Below, piece after piece: positions 24,329 through 33,275 of a DNA stretch of 64,000 nt. The DNA comes from an uncultured Nocardioides sp. (GTDB lineage Bacteria > Actinomycetota > Actinomycetes > Propionibacteriales > Nocardioidaceae), in contig NZ_CANKZF010000001.1 in NCBI RefSeq assembly GCF_947488515.1, forward strand, positions 1,240,001 through 1,304,000, read 5' to 3'. Position numbers and translations under genes: made by a program. The notes beneath the pieces were generated by a model. That model searched no databases, was not told the origin of the DNA, and worked only from the letters and a program-made list of their open reading frames with translations. Position 1 is the first letter of the stretch, and the number at the start of each line of letters is the position of its first letter.

Positions 24329-24908
24329 TGATTTCCACGTGTCCGGCGGCCTCGAGCTGCTCGGACAGGGTCAGCATCCGGGTGATCTCCCCGTGGGAGG
24401 CACTGCCGAGGGCGGCGCGGCCGGCGGCGACGATCCGGGCGAAGGCGGCGGCGCGGAAGAGGGTGACCGCGAAGTCGCCGCGCGTGATCCCGCGCAGCAC
24501 CTCGTCGACCATCAGTCGCAGCTCGTCGGGGCCGGGCGGGTCGGCGACCCCGGCGACGACGCGGGCCACGTCGACGCGACGCTGCCCGGCCTCGTAGTCC
24601 CTGGCCACCCGGTCGGGGTCGGCGTGCACCCACGAGCGGAGCAGGAACAGCCGCCACAGGCTCCCCGCGAGCGTGTCGGCGGGAGCGCCCGACCACACCT
24701 CCGCGAGTGTCTCGAGGCCCTCGGTGTCGGCGAGGTGGACCACGCGCTCGGCCAGCTCGGGGTCGCCGGACTCGCGGGCGCCTCGGACGAGCACGGTCGC
24801 GGCCAGGTCGCCGGCCTCGCGCACCTGCGCGGGGTCGGCTCCTCCCACGATGTCGGCGAAGAACCCGTCGCCGGGCGTCATCGGGCGGTGGTGCTGGCGG
24901 CCGGTCAC
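24312..24908 (-). CDS. Conserved-looking protein of unknown function
   Basis: A 198-residue, mostly helical, soluble protein with no motif I recognise. It contains repeated amphipathic helices (DPAQVREAGDLAATVLVRGA, SLWRLFLLRSWVHADPDRVA, MVDEVLRGITRGDFAVTLFR). Codon use is typical for the window, so it is a real gene. The GTG at 24908 has TAGGCT 6 nt upstream. It is flanked on both sides by paired copies of GAGTGCG and its complement. Confidence 0.8.
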   Translation of the reverse strand: MTGRQHHRPMTPGDGFFADIVGGADPAQVREAGDLAATVLVRGARESGDPELAERVVHLADTEGLETLAEVWSGAPADTLAGSLWRLFLLRSWVHADPDRVARDYEAGQRRVDVARVVAGVADPPGPDELRLMVDEVLRGITRGDFAVTLFRAAAFARIVAAGRAALGSASHGEITRMLTLSEQLEAAGHVEIRDKLA

Positions 24909-24914
24909 CGGTCC

Positions 24915-24920
24915 AGCCTA
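24915..24920 (-). promoter_or_regulatory. -10 element of the unknown gene 24312-24908
   Basis: TAGGCT, 6 nt before GTG 24908. Confidence 0.55.
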
Positions 24921-24924
24921 GGTC

Positions 24925-24965
24925 GAGTGCGCGGTCGCGGTGCGACTACTACCTCGAGCGCACTC
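24925..24965 (-). terminator. Nested hairpin at the hrpA 3' end
   Basis: Outer arms GAGTGCGC and GCGCACTC enclose an inner GTCGC/GCGAC hairpin. It overlaps the hrpA stop and ends just before the next promoter, so a terminator is likely. Confidence 0.5.
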
Positions 24966-27900
24966 AACCGGTGCGCGCCATCACCTTGCGGATGCGCTGG
25001 TCGCTGACCTTCTCCCGGGTGCCGAGCTGCTGGGCGAAGAGCGAGACGCGGTACTCCTCGAGCATCCACCGCGCGTCGCGCAGGTGCTGCGGCACGGGCT
25101 GCCCGTCGGGCACCGCCGCGACGGCGTGCAGCCACGCCTCCTGGAGGCCGGCGAGCTGGTCCATCAGCTGGCGGTCCCGCGCGACCTGGCCGTCGAGGCG
25201 CTCGCGGCGGTGGGTCACGGCGCCGAGGTAGCGCGGGTAGTCACGCAGCCGCCGGACGCCGGCGTCCCCGACGAAGCCGGGCGCCATCAGCCGGCCGACC
25301 TGCGCGCGCATGTCGGTGAGGGCCGGGAGCGTCATCAGGTCGGCGCGCCCGGAGATCGCCTTGTCGGTGGTGCGCCACGCCTCCAGCACCCGCATCACGT
25401 CGTGCACGGCCGGGCCGAGCCCCGACGTGACGGCCTCGCGGGAGGCGGCCGCCACGGCGTCGTACGCCGCCTCGTCACGCACGGTGGGGTGCTGGTCGAC
25501 GACCTCCCCGACGATGCCGGCGCGCACGTCGGCGAGGAGGTCGGCCACCGACGGGTAGGGCGACCCGACGAGGGCGAGCTTGGCGCGCTGGTCGAGGCCG
25601 GCCGCGGCCAGCACCTCGTCGACGGGGTCGGGCGGGCCGAGCGCGAGCAGCACGAGGCGGCGTACGCCGAGCCGGTGGTGCGCCGCGGCCTCGTCGGCCG
25701 TGGCCAGCACCTGCAGGCCGACCGTCGCGCCCTCGTCGACGAGGGCCGGGAAGCCCCGGACCTCGTGGCCCGCGCGGCGCTGCACGAAGGACTCCTCGAC
25801 CGTGCCGAAGGTCCACGCCGTCTGACCGGTGGCGGTCACGCCGGAGTCGGACGCGACGTCGGCCATGGCCTGCTCGAAGGTCGGCCGCAGCGGCTCCTTG
25901 AGCGCGTCGAGGTCCTTGCCGCGACCGGCCTCGGCGCCCTTCTCGGTCATCACCCGGTAGGTCGGTCGCAGGTGGGCGGGGACCTTGGACCAGTCCCACG
26001 CCTCGCGCGGGATGACGAGGCTGCGGGTGCTCCGCGCGAACCGCTCGAGGGCGTCGAGCAGCGGCTCGGCCCCCGGCGGCGTCGCGTCGAGGAACTCGCG
26101 GGCGGTGTTGGGTGCGGGGACCATCGCGACGCGGAGGTTCTTGGGCAGCGAGCGGATCAGCTCGGTGACCAGCTCCTCGCGCAGCCCTGGCACCAGCCAC
26201 GAGAAGTCGTCGGCCTCGATGCGGTTGAGGGTGGCGACGGGTACGTCGATGGTGAGCCCGTCGTCGGCGGCGCCGGGCTCGAAGTGATAGCTGATCGGGA
26301 ACGTCAGCCCGGCCTCGTCGCTGTCGTGCCACTGGGTCGGGAAGTCGTGGGCGCGCACCTCGCCGGCCGTGTCGTGGGTGAGCATCTTGGGGTCGAAGGT
26401 GAGCAGGTCGGGCTTCTTCTGCCGCGCGCGCTTCCACCACTGGTCGAAGTGCTGGCCGCTGACGACGTCGGCGCCGACGCGGGCGTCGTAGAACTCGAAG
26501 AGGGTCTCCTCGTCGACGACGATGTCGCGGCGCCGGGCCCGGTGCTCGAGCTCCTCGGCCTCCTCGAGGAGGCGGGTGTTCTCGGCGAGGAACCGGTGTC
26601 GGGAGTCCCACTCCCGCTGGACGAGGGCGTGCCGGATGAAGAGCTCGCGAGCCAGCGGCGCGTCGATCCGCCCGTACTGCACGAGCCGGTCGGCGACCAG
26701 CGGTACGCCGTACAGCGTGACCCGCTCGCGGGCCATCACCGCCGCGCGCTTGCGGGACCAGTGCGGCTCCGAGTAGGTCCGCTTGACGAGGTGGGCGCCG
26801 AGTCGCTCGGCCCACTCGGCCTTGATGGCGGCGTTCTGCCGGGCCCAGAGGCGCGAGGTCTCGACCAGCTCGGCGCTCATCAGGAAGTCGGGGTTGCGGC
26901 CCTTCAGCACGCTGCCGGGGAAGACCGCGAAGCGGGCGTTGCGGGCACCGAGGTACTCCCGCATCGGGCGCCGCTCCCCCGGCTTGCCCTTCTCGCGCTC
27001 CTCGAGCGCACCGATGTGGCTGAGCAGACCGGACAGCAGCGCCTGGTGGATGCCGTCCTCGTCGGGGGTGTCCGACGGGTGGCCCACGTCGAGCTTCATC
27101 TCCTTGGCCACCTGGCGCAGCTGGGACTCGTAGTCCTGCCACTCGCGGATCCGCATGTAGTTGAGGTGCTCGCGCTTGCACATCCGGCGGAACGCGCTCG
27201 AGGACAGCTCGCGCTGCTGCTGCTTGATGTGGCGCCACAGGTTGAGCCAGGTGAGGAAGTCGCTGGACTCGTGCTTGAAGCGGGCGTGCTGCTGGTCGGC
27301 CTGCGCCCGCTGCTCCTCGGGGCGCTCGCGCGGGTCCTGGATGGACAGCGCGGCGGCGATGACGAGGACGTCGCGCAGGCAGCCGAGGCGCTCGGCCTCG
27401 AGGATCATCCGGCCGAGCCGCGGGTCGATCGGCAGCCGGGCCAGCCGGCGGCCGACGTCGGTCAGGCGGACGCCCTTCCCCCGCTCCTCGGCGGCAGCCT
27501 GGACCGCGCCGAGCTCCTCGAGGAGGTCGGTGCCGGCCTTGACGTTGCGGCGGTCGGGCGGCTCGACGAACGGGAAGCGGGCGATGTCGCCGAGCCGGAG
27601 GGAGGCCATCTGGAGGATGACGCTGGCGAGGTTGGTGCGCAAGATCTCCGGGTCGGTGAACTCCGGGCGCGCCTCGAAGTCCTCCTGCGAGTACAGCCGG
27701 ATCGCGATGCCCTCCGACACACGGCCGCAGCGCCCGGAACGCTGGTTGGCGGAGGCCCGGCTGATCGGCTCGATCGGCAGCCGCTGCACCTTCGTGCGCA
27801 CCGAGTATCGGCTGATCCGCGCGACGCCGGTGTCGACGACGTAGCGGATGCCGGGGACGGTCAGCGACGTCTCGGCGACGTTGGTGGCGAGCACGACGCG

Positions 27901-28770
27901 GCGCACGATCGAGGAGTGGCTGGAGAAGACCTTGTGCTGGTCCGCCGCGCTGAGGCGGGAGTAGAGCGGGACGATTTCGAGGCGATCACTCTTGAGGGCC
28001 TCGAAGGCGTCGGCCGTGTCCCGGATCTCGCGCTCGCCCGGCAGGAAGACGAGCACGTCGCCCGGTCCCTCGGCCGACAGCTCGCGGACCGCGTCGAGGA
28101 TCGCCTCGGTCTGGTCGCGCTGGACCGGGTCGCCGTCCTCGTCGCTCTCCGGCAGCTCCAGCAGCGGTCGGTAGCGGACCTCGACGGGGTACGTACGACC
28201 GGAGACCTCGACCACCGGCGCCCTGAAGTGCGCGGCGAAGCGGTCGACGTCGATCGTCGCGCTGGTGATGATCACCTTGAGGTCGGGCCGGCGCGGCAGC
28301 AGCCGCCTCAGGTAGCCGAGGAGGAAGTCGATGTTGAGGCTGCGCTCGTGGGCCTCGTCGATGATGATCGTGTCGTACTTGCGCAGGTCGCGGTCGCGCT
28401 GCAGCTCGGCCAGCAGGATGCCGTCGGTCATCAGCTTGACCCGGCTCGCGCGACTGGTGCGGTCGGTGAAGCGGACCTGGTAGCCGACGACTTCGCCGAG
28501 CTCGGTGCCGAGCTCCTCGGCGATCCGCTCCGCCACCGACCGGGCGGCGATCCGGCGCGGCTGGGTGTGGCCGATCAGCTTGCCGCCCCCGGCCGACCCG
28601 AGTCCGCGGCCCAGCTCGAGGCAGATCTTGGGCAGCTGGGTGGTCTTCCCCGAGCCCGTCTCGCCGGCGACGATGACGACCTGGTGGTCACGGATGGCAG
28701 CGGCGATGTCGTCGCGGCGCGCGGAGACCGGGAGCTCGGCGGGATAGGTGATCTTCACAACGGGCGCCAT
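24964..28770 (-). CDS. hrpA: ATP-dependent RNA helicase HrpA (DEAH box)
   Basis: A 1268-residue superfamily 2 helicase, close in length to HrpA of E. coli. Walker A is AGETGSGKTTQLP near residue 36, Walker B/DEAH is IIDEAHERSLN, motif III is ITSATI, and motif VI is QRSGRCGRV. After the helicase-associated and OB-type regions, a long C-terminal part corresponds to the HrpA-specific DUF3418 region. The ATG at 28770 is preferred over a TTG 18 nt upstream. Likely role: mRNA or ribosome-linked RNA remodelling. It is transcribed alone, with hairpins beyond its stop. Confidence 0.95.
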   Translation of the reverse strand: MAPVVKITYPAELPVSARRDDIAAAIRDHQVVIVAGETGSGKTTQLPKICLELGRGLGSAGGGKLIGHTQPRRIAARSVAERIAEELGTELGEVVGYQVRFTDRTSRASRVKLMTDGILLAELQRDRDLRKYDTIIIDEAHERSLNIDFLLGYLRRLLPRRPDLKVIITSATIDVDRFAAHFRAPVVEVSGRTYPVEVRYRPLLELPESDEDGDPVQRDQTEAILDAVRELSAEGPGDVLVFLPGEREIRDTADAFEALKSDRLEIVPLYSRLSAADQHKVFSSHSSIVRRVVLATNVAETSLTVPGIRYVVDTGVARISRYSVRTKVQRLPIEPISRASANQRSGRCGRVSEGIAIRLYSQEDFEARPEFTDPEILRTNLASVILQMASLRLGDIARFPFVEPPDRRNVKAGTDLLEELGAVQAAAEERGKGVRLTDVGRRLARLPIDPRLGRMILEAERLGCLRDVLVIAAALSIQDPRERPEEQRAQADQQHARFKHESSDFLTWLNLWRHIKQQQRELSSSAFRRMCKREHLNYMRIREWQDYESQLRQVAKEMKLDVGHPSDTPDEDGIHQALLSGLLSHIGALEEREKGKPGERRPMREYLGARNARFAVFPGSVLKGRNPDFLMSAELVETSRLWARQNAAIKAEWAERLGAHLVKRTYSEPHWSRKRAAVMARERVTLYGVPLVADRLVQYGRIDAPLARELFIRHALVQREWDSRHRFLAENTRLLEEAEELEHRARRRDIVVDEETLFEFYDARVGADVVSGQHFDQWWKRARQKKPDLLTFDPKMLTHDTAGEVRAHDFPTQWHDSDEAGLTFPISYHFEPGAADDGLTIDVPVATLNRIEADDFSWLVPGLREELVTELIRSLPKNLRVAMVPAPNTAREFLDATPPGAEPLLDALERFARSTRSLVIPREAWDWSKVPAHLRPTYRVMTEKGAEAGRGKDLDALKEPLRPTFEQAMADVASDSGVTATGQTAWTFGTVEESFVQRRAGHEVRGFPALVDEGATVGLQVLATADEAAAHHRLGVRRLVLLALGPPDPVDEVLAAAGLDQRAKLALVGSPYPSVADLLADVRAGIVGEVVDQHPTVRDEAAYDAVAAASREAVTSGLGPAVHDVMRVLEAWRTTDKAISGRADLMTLPALTDMRAQVGRLMAPGFVGDAGVRRLRDYPRYLGAVTHRRERLDGQVARDRQLMDQLAGLQEAWLHAVAAVPDGQPVPQHLRDARWMLEEYRVSLFAQQLGTREKVSDQRIRKVMARTG

Positions 28771-28812
28771 TCTCGCCCACGACGGCAACTGAATTCGCCG
28801 CCGGCCACCACC

Positions 28813-29268
28813 TCAGGAGCTCGAGCCGTCCTCGTCGTCCGGCGGCGTGGTCGGCTGGACCTGGCCGGGCGCGCCCGTAGGGCCGCCGTGCATCGGGCCA
28901 CGGCCACCGAAGTCGTCACCGTCATGGCCCATCGGTCCGCGCTGCTGCATCCAGCTGTCGCGGTCGTGGTGGTCGTTCGTGACCGCCTGGACCGCCGTCA
29001 CGCCGAGGCCACCGACGATCACGCCCGCGAGCGCCGATGCGACGAGGGCGGCGAGGCCGAAGCTGCGGTTGCCGTCGGAGGAGCGCAGCGTGCGGAAGCG
29101 GTCGCGGAAGCCGCGTCGTCCCGACCCGGCCGCGACCGGTGCGGCGGGTGCGGCGGGTTCGGCGGGTTCGGCGGCCGCGTCCTCGGACGGCGGTGGGGTG
29201 GGCAGTGCGGACTGCTCGCCCGCGGGCCGCACGGGCTGGGTCTGGTCGCGGGAGTTGTCGTCGCTCAT
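28813..29268 (-). CDS. Single-pass membrane protein of unknown function
   Basis: A 151-residue protein with an Ala/Pro/Glu-rich cytoplasmic part, one membrane helix near residues 72-95 (FGLAALVASALAGVIVGGLG) and a His/Gly/Asp/Met-rich outer tail (HHDRDSWMQQRGPMGHDGDD). The outer tail could bind metal, which is speculation. It diverges from the YCII-ECF42 operon and shares a 167-bp intergenic region with it, so it might be an ECF42 target. Confidence 0.75.
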   Translation of the reverse strand: MSDDNSRDQTQPVRPAGEQSALPTPPPSEDAAAEPAEPAAPAAPVAAGSGRRGFRDRFRTLRSSDGNRSFGLAALVASALAGVIVGGLGVTAVQAVTNDHHDRDSWMQQRGPMGHDGDDFGGRGPMHGGPTGAPGQVQPTTPPDDEDGSSS

Positions 29269-29358
29269 GGGCCTGAGCGTGCGCGTCGTACCTGTGCGGG
29301 GCCTGTGGGCGGACCCTCAGGCGCCCCAGAGATCGGCGAGGAAGATGTGTGTCGGGGA

Positions 29359-29385
29359 TGTCGAGAAGCCCCGCACTGCTCCGTC
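29359..29385 (+). promoter_or_regulatory. ECF42-type promoter of the YCII-sigma operon
   Basis: TGTCGA at 29359-29364, 17 nt, CGTC at 29382-29385. This fits the -35 TGTCGA and -10 CGTC pattern known for ECF42 sigma factors and lies about 50 bp before the YCII start, so the operon is probably autoregulated. Confidence 0.7.
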
Positions 29386-29435
29386 CCCGGGGTGGACGCG
29401 GCCACAATGGGCCGCACCTGACTAGGAGCACCGAC

Positions 29436-29840
29436 ATGCCGAAGTACCTGATCCTCAAGCACTACCGCGGCGCGCCCGCCACCGTGAACGACGTCTCGAT
29501 GGACCAGTGGGCGCCCGAGGAGGTCGACGCGCACATGAAGTTCATGGACGACTTCGGCAAGCGGCTGGAGGACAACGGCGAGTACGTCGACGCGCAGGCC
29601 CTCTCTCCCGAGGGCGCCTGGGTGCGGGCCGACGAGCAGCGCCAGCCGGCCACCGACGGACCGTTCGCGGAGACCAAGGACCTCATCGCCGGGTGGTACG
29701 TCGTCGACGTCGACGGCTGGGACCGTGCCGTCGAGCTGGCCGGCGAGCTGTCGCTGGCCCCGGGCAAGGACGGCAAGCCGATCCACGAGTGGCTCGAGGT
29801 GCGCCCCTTCTACGGCGCCCCGTCCGCGACCGACGCCTGA
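29436..29840 (+). CDS. YCII-related (DGPF) domain protein
   Basis: A 134-residue small alpha/beta protein of the YCII/DGPF family. It begins MPKYLILKHYRG and carries the family strand TDGPFAETKDLIAGWYVVDV, including the DGPF-type motif. ATG 29436 follows AGGAG. Such genes almost always accompany ECF42 sigma factors; whether the protein modulates the sigma factor is unresolved. The sigma gene starts 4 bp after the stop, so they are co-transcribed. Confidence 0.93.
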   Translation: MPKYLILKHYRGAPATVNDVSMDQWAPEEVDAHMKFMDDFGKRLEDNGEYVDAQALSPEGAWVRADEQRQPATDGPFAETKDLIAGWYVVDVDGWDRAVELAGELSLAPGKDGKPIHEWLEVRPFYGAPSATDA

Positions 29841-29844
29841 GCCG

Positions 29845-31068
29845 GTGACCCCCGCCGACGCGCCCGCCGTCCCCGGGGCCTTCGACGGGGCGTTCGACAC
29901 GGCCACGCTGCGACCGCTCGTGCCGGCGGTCATCGGCGTCCTCGTCCGCCGCGGAGCCGACTTCGCGACGGCCGAGGACGCCGTGCAGGAGGCGCTCGTC
30001 GAGGCGTGGCGCACCTTCGGCGCCCCCGCCTCAAGTGACCGCGGGGAGCTGCCGCGCGACCTCAAGGGCTGGCTGGTCACCGTCGCCTGGCGGCGCTTCC
30101 TCGACGTCGTACGGTCCGAGACCGCGCGGCAGCGGCGCGAGGTCGCTGTGGAGCTCGAGCCGGAGCGGGGTCCCGCCGAGACGGCCGACGACACGTTGCG
30201 CGTCTTCTTCCTGTGCGCGCACCCGGCGCTGACACCGGCCTCGGCCGTCGCGCTGACGCTGCGCGCCGTCGCCGGCCTGACCACCCGGCAGGTCGCCGAG
30301 GCCTACCTGGTGCCGGAGGCGACGATGGCGCAACGCATCAGCCGGGCGAAGCGGACCGTCTCGGGCGAGGCGTTCGACCGGCCGGGTGACCTCGCGACGG
30401 TGCGGCGCGTGCTCTACCTCGTCTTCAACGAGGGCTACTCCGGGGACGTCGACCTCGCCGCCGAGGCGATCCGGCTCACCCGCCAGCTGGCCGCGCTGGC
30501 CGGCCCCGACGGACAGGACCCGGAGACCGACGGGCTGCTCGCGCTGATGCTGCTCCACCACGCGCGACGCCCGGCACGCCTCCGCGACGACGGGACGCTC
30601 GTCCCCCTCGCCGACCAGGACCGCTCCCGGTGGGACATCGGGCTGATCGAGGAGGGCGTCACCGTCCTGCAGGCCGCGCTCGCCCAGCAGCGCCGCGGCG
30701 AGTACCAGCTCCAGGCGGCCATCGCCGCGCTGCACGCCGACGCCCCCAGCGCCGCGGAGACCGACTGGGTGCAGGTCGTGCAGTGGTACGACGAGCTGCT
30801 GGCGCTCACCGGCAGCCCGGTCGTGCGGCTCAACCGCGCCGTGGCGGTGGGCGAGGCCGACGGCGCCCGGGCCGGCCTCGCGGCGCTCGCGGAGGTCGAC
30901 CCCGACCTGCCCCGCCACCGAGCCGCGTCGGCGTACCTCCACGAGAAGGACGGCGACCTCGTCACGGCCGCGCGGCTCTACGCCGAGGCAGCCGGGCTCG
31001 CGACCAACCTCGCCGAGCGGACCCACCTGACCCGGGAGGCCGCCCGCCTCAACCGGGCAGCCCGCTGA
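29845..31068 (+). CDS. ECF42-group RNA polymerase sigma factor
   Basis: A 407-residue ECF sigma factor. Region 2 (DFATAEDAVQEALVEAW, GWLVTVAWRRFLDVVRSE) and region 4 (LTTRQVAEAYLVPEATMAQR) fill the first 200 residues. The long C-terminal half is TPR-like helices (RRGEYQLQAAIAALHADAP, VRLNRAVAVGEADG, RTHLTREAARLN), the extension typical of ECF42 proteins, which replaces an anti-sigma factor. The GTG at 29845 is four bases past the YCII stop. It probably reads the TGTCGA promoter at 29359. Confidence 0.93.
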   Translation: MTPADAPAVPGAFDGAFDTATLRPLVPAVIGVLVRRGADFATAEDAVQEALVEAWRTFGAPASSDRGELPRDLKGWLVTVAWRRFLDVVRSETARQRREVAVELEPERGPAETADDTLRVFFLCAHPALTPASAVALTLRAVAGLTTRQVAEAYLVPEATMAQRISRAKRTVSGEAFDRPGDLATVRRVLYLVFNEGYSGDVDLAAEAIRLTRQLAALAGPDGQDPETDGLLALMLLHHARRPARLRDDGTLVPLADQDRSRWDIGLIEEGVTVLQAALAQQRRGEYQLQAAIAALHADAPSAAETDWVQVVQWYDELLALTGSPVVRLNRAVAVGEADGARAGLAALAEVDPDLPRHRAASAYLHEKDGDLVTAARLYAEAAGLATNLAERTHLTREAARLNRAAR

Positions 31069-31081
31069 CAGGCGTCGCACA

Positions 31082-31098
31082 GCAACCTCACAGGTTGC
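31082..31098. promoter_or_regulatory. Perfect 7-3-7 inverted repeat before the response regulator
   Basis: GCAACCT, 3 nt, AGGTTGC. It lies 18 bp before the response regulator start, overlapping the likely promoter, and could be an autoregulatory operator. It is too short for a good terminator of the sigma gene, but that is the alternative. Confidence 0.5.
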
Positions 31099-31116
31099 CC
31101 CGGGAGGATGCTGTCC

Positions 31117-31833
31117 GTGCAGCAGCTCACCCGCCCCGACGGCTCCCCCGTGCGCGTCCTCGTCGTCGACGACGAGGTCAACATCGCCGAGCTCCTCGCG
31201 ATGGCCCTGCGCTACGAGGGCTGGGACCTGAGGATGGCGCACAGCGGGGGCGACGCCGTCGCCACCGCGCGCGACTTCCGGCCCGACGCCGTGGTGCTCG
31301 ACATCATGCTCCCGGACTTCGACGGCCTCGAGGTGCTGCGCCGGATGCGCGCCGACGGCAGCGACGTACCCGTCCTCTTCCTGACCGCCAAGGACGCCGT
31401 GGAGGACCGGATCGCCGGCCTCACGGCCGGTGGCGACGACTACGTCACCAAGCCGTTCTCGCTGGAGGAGGTGGTGGCCCGGCTGCGCGGGCTGATCCGG
31501 CGCGGGGGCACGGCGGCGCAGGCCGAGGCCGGCAACCTCCTGGTCGTCGGCGACCTCACCCTCGACGAGGACAGCCACGAGGTTCACCGCGCCGGCGACG
31601 AGATCGCCCTGACCGCCACCGAGTTCGAGCTGCTGCGCTTCCTCATGCGCAACCCGCGGCGGGTGCTCAGCAAGGCGCAGATCCTCGACCGCGTCTGGCA
31701 GTACGACTTCGGCGGCCAGGCCAACGTCGTCGAGCTCTACATCTCCTACCTGCGCAAGAAGGTCGACGCCGGCCGCGAGCCGATGATCCACACGATGCGC
31801 GGCGCCGGGTACGTCCTGAAGCCGGCGTCGTGA
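31117..31833 (+). CDS. OmpR/PhoB-family response regulator
   Basis: A 238-residue two-component regulator. The receiver has VVDDEVN (acidic pocket), the phosphoacceptor Asp in VVLDIMLPDFDG near residue 60, the switch Thr in LFLTAKD and Lys in YVTKPF. A winged-helix DNA-binding domain follows from about residue 135 (LTATEFELLRFLMRN, VELYISYLRKKVD, MRGAGYVLK). The GTG at 31117 is chosen because GGGAGG lies 9 nt upstream; the ATG nine bases earlier abuts that Shine-Dalgarno and cannot use it. The stop overlaps the kinase start (GTGA). Confidence 0.95.
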   Translation: MQQLTRPDGSPVRVLVVDDEVNIAELLAMALRYEGWDLRMAHSGGDAVATARDFRPDAVVLDIMLPDFDGLEVLRRMRADGSDVPVLFLTAKDAVEDRIAGLTAGGDDYVTKPFSLEEVVARLRGLIRRGGTAAQAEAGNLLVVGDLTLDEDSHEVHRAGDEIALTATEFELLRFLMRNPRRVLSKAQILDRVWQYDFGGQANVVELYISYLRKKVDAGREPMIHTMRGAGYVLKPAS

Positions 31834-33254
31834 CGCTCCGACCGCGGCGCCCGCTCACCCTCACCGCCCGGCTGGTGGCGGTGGTCGTGCTGCTGGTGGC
31901 GGTGACGGCGCTCCTCATCGGCACGGCGACGACGCTGGCCATGCAGCAGAACCTGGACCGGCGCCTCGACGCGGACGTTCGCGACGCGGCCCGCTTCGCT
32001 GCCGGCCCCCGTCACCCGGACCGCGACGGCGACGACTTCGGCCCGGGGCAGCAGTTCGGCTCGTTGCAGGCCTACCGGCCCGACTCCGGCGGCTCCTGGG
32101 GGACGGTGCTCTCGGAGCAGGAGGGCGCGAGCTGGTCCGCCTCGACACCACTCGATGAAGCCCAGCTGGAGTCCTTGGCCGGCCTCGACGCCGGTGGTGA
32201 ACCGCAGAGCGTCGACCTGCCCGACCTCGGCAGCTACCGCGTCCTGGTGACCGACCTGCCGGGCGGGACGGTCGTCGCCGGTCTCCCCCGCGGCGAGGTG
32301 CACGAGACGGTCGAGCGGCTCGTCCAGCTCGAGCTGCTGACCGGCCTGCTCGGCGTGCTCGCCGCGGCGGGCGTGGGCATGGTCGTCGTACGCCGCCAGC
32401 TCTCGCCGCTGCGCGAGGTCGCCGCCACGGCGCACCGGGTCGCGGAGCTGCCGCTGGCGTCCGGGGAGATCGAGATGGCCGAGCGGGTGCCGGAGCGGCT
32501 GACCGACGAGCGCACCGAGGTCGGCCAGGTCGGCTCGGCGCTCAACGCCATGCTCGACCACGTCGAGCACTCGCTCGGCCAGCGGCACCGCAGCGAGCAG
32601 CAGGTACGGCAGTTCGTCGCCGACGCGTCGCACGAGCTGCGCACGCCGCTCGCGACGATCGCCGGCTACACCGAGCTGGCCCGGCACCGGCCCGAGACCG
32701 GCGGCACCGCGCTCGCCAAGGTCGAGACCGAGTCGGCGCGGATGACGGCACTCGTCGAGGACCTCCTGCTCCTGGCGCGCCTCGACTCGGGCCGGCCGCT
32801 GGAGCGGCGGTCCGTCGACCTCTCCCGGCTGCTGCTCGAGGCGGTCGACGACGCCCGCGTGGTCGACCCCGACCGGTCCTGGCGCCTCTCGCTGCCCGAC
32901 GAGCCCATCACGGTCACCGGTGACGAGGCCCGGCTGCACCAGGTCGTCAGCAACCTCCTCGCCAACGCCCGCAAGCACACGCCGCCGGGCAGCACGGTGA
33001 CGGTGACCGGCACGGCAGGTGCGACCGGCGCCGGCTTCACCGTGCACGACGACGGCCCGGGCTTCCCGCCCGACCTCGCACCCCGCGCGTTCGAGCGCTT
33101 CACCCGCGGCGACGCCGCCCGCACGCGGGGCGGCGCCGGCCTGGGGCTCTCGCTCGTCGAGGCGATCGTCGGCGCCCACGGCGGTGCCGTGACGCTCGAC
33201 AGCCGGCCCGGCGACACCACGATCGCCGTCGTCCTGCCCTCCCCGGCGGCGTAA
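31830..33254 (+). CDS. Sensor histidine kinase
   Basis: A 474-residue membrane kinase that pairs with the preceding regulator. It has a membrane helix at about residues 10-32, an extracellular sensor of roughly 120 residues, a second helix near 170-190, a HAMP domain, the HisKA box VADASHELRTPLATI with the phosphorylated His, and an ATPase domain with VSNLLANARKHTP (N box), VHDDGPGFPP and GGAGLGLSLVEAIV. Sensor residues give no clear ligand; the segment is Asp/Gly-rich. Translation is coupled to the regulator by a 4-bp overlap. Confidence 0.95.
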   Translation: MTLRPRRPLTLTARLVAVVVLLVAVTALLIGTATTLAMQQNLDRRLDADVRDAARFAAGPRHPDRDGDDFGPGQQFGSLQAYRPDSGGSWGTVLSEQEGASWSASTPLDEAQLESLAGLDAGGEPQSVDLPDLGSYRVLVTDLPGGTVVAGLPRGEVHETVERLVQLELLTGLLGVLAAAGVGMVVVRRQLSPLREVAATAHRVAELPLASGEIEMAERVPERLTDERTEVGQVGSALNAMLDHVEHSLGQRHRSEQQVRQFVADASHELRTPLATIAGYTELARHRPETGGTALAKVETESARMTALVEDLLLLARLDSGRPLERRSVDLSRLLLEAVDDARVVDPDRSWRLSLPDEPITVTGDEARLHQVVSNLLANARKHTPPGSTVTVTGTAGATGAGFTVHDDGPGFPPDLAPRAFERFTRGDAARTRGGAGLGLSLVEAIVGAHGGAVTLDSRPGDTTIAVVLPSPAA

Positions 33255-33262
33255 ACGCCAGT

Positions 33263-33268
33263 TACGGT
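33263..33268 (+). promoter_or_regulatory. -10 element of the SDR gene at 33276
   Basis: TACGGT, 7 nt before ATG 33276. Confidence 0.45.
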
Positions 33269-33275
33269 GGGCGGC

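Noticed and set aside
24940..29421. A 1493-codon open frame on the plus strand antisense to hrpA
   Set aside because: It is the mirror of hrpA codon bias in GC-rich DNA, runs through several genes and has an Arg/Val/Gly-rich sequence with no domain.
31108..31116. ATG at 31108 as response regulator start
   Set aside because: It directly abuts the GGGAGG Shine-Dalgarno; GTG 31117 has correct spacing.
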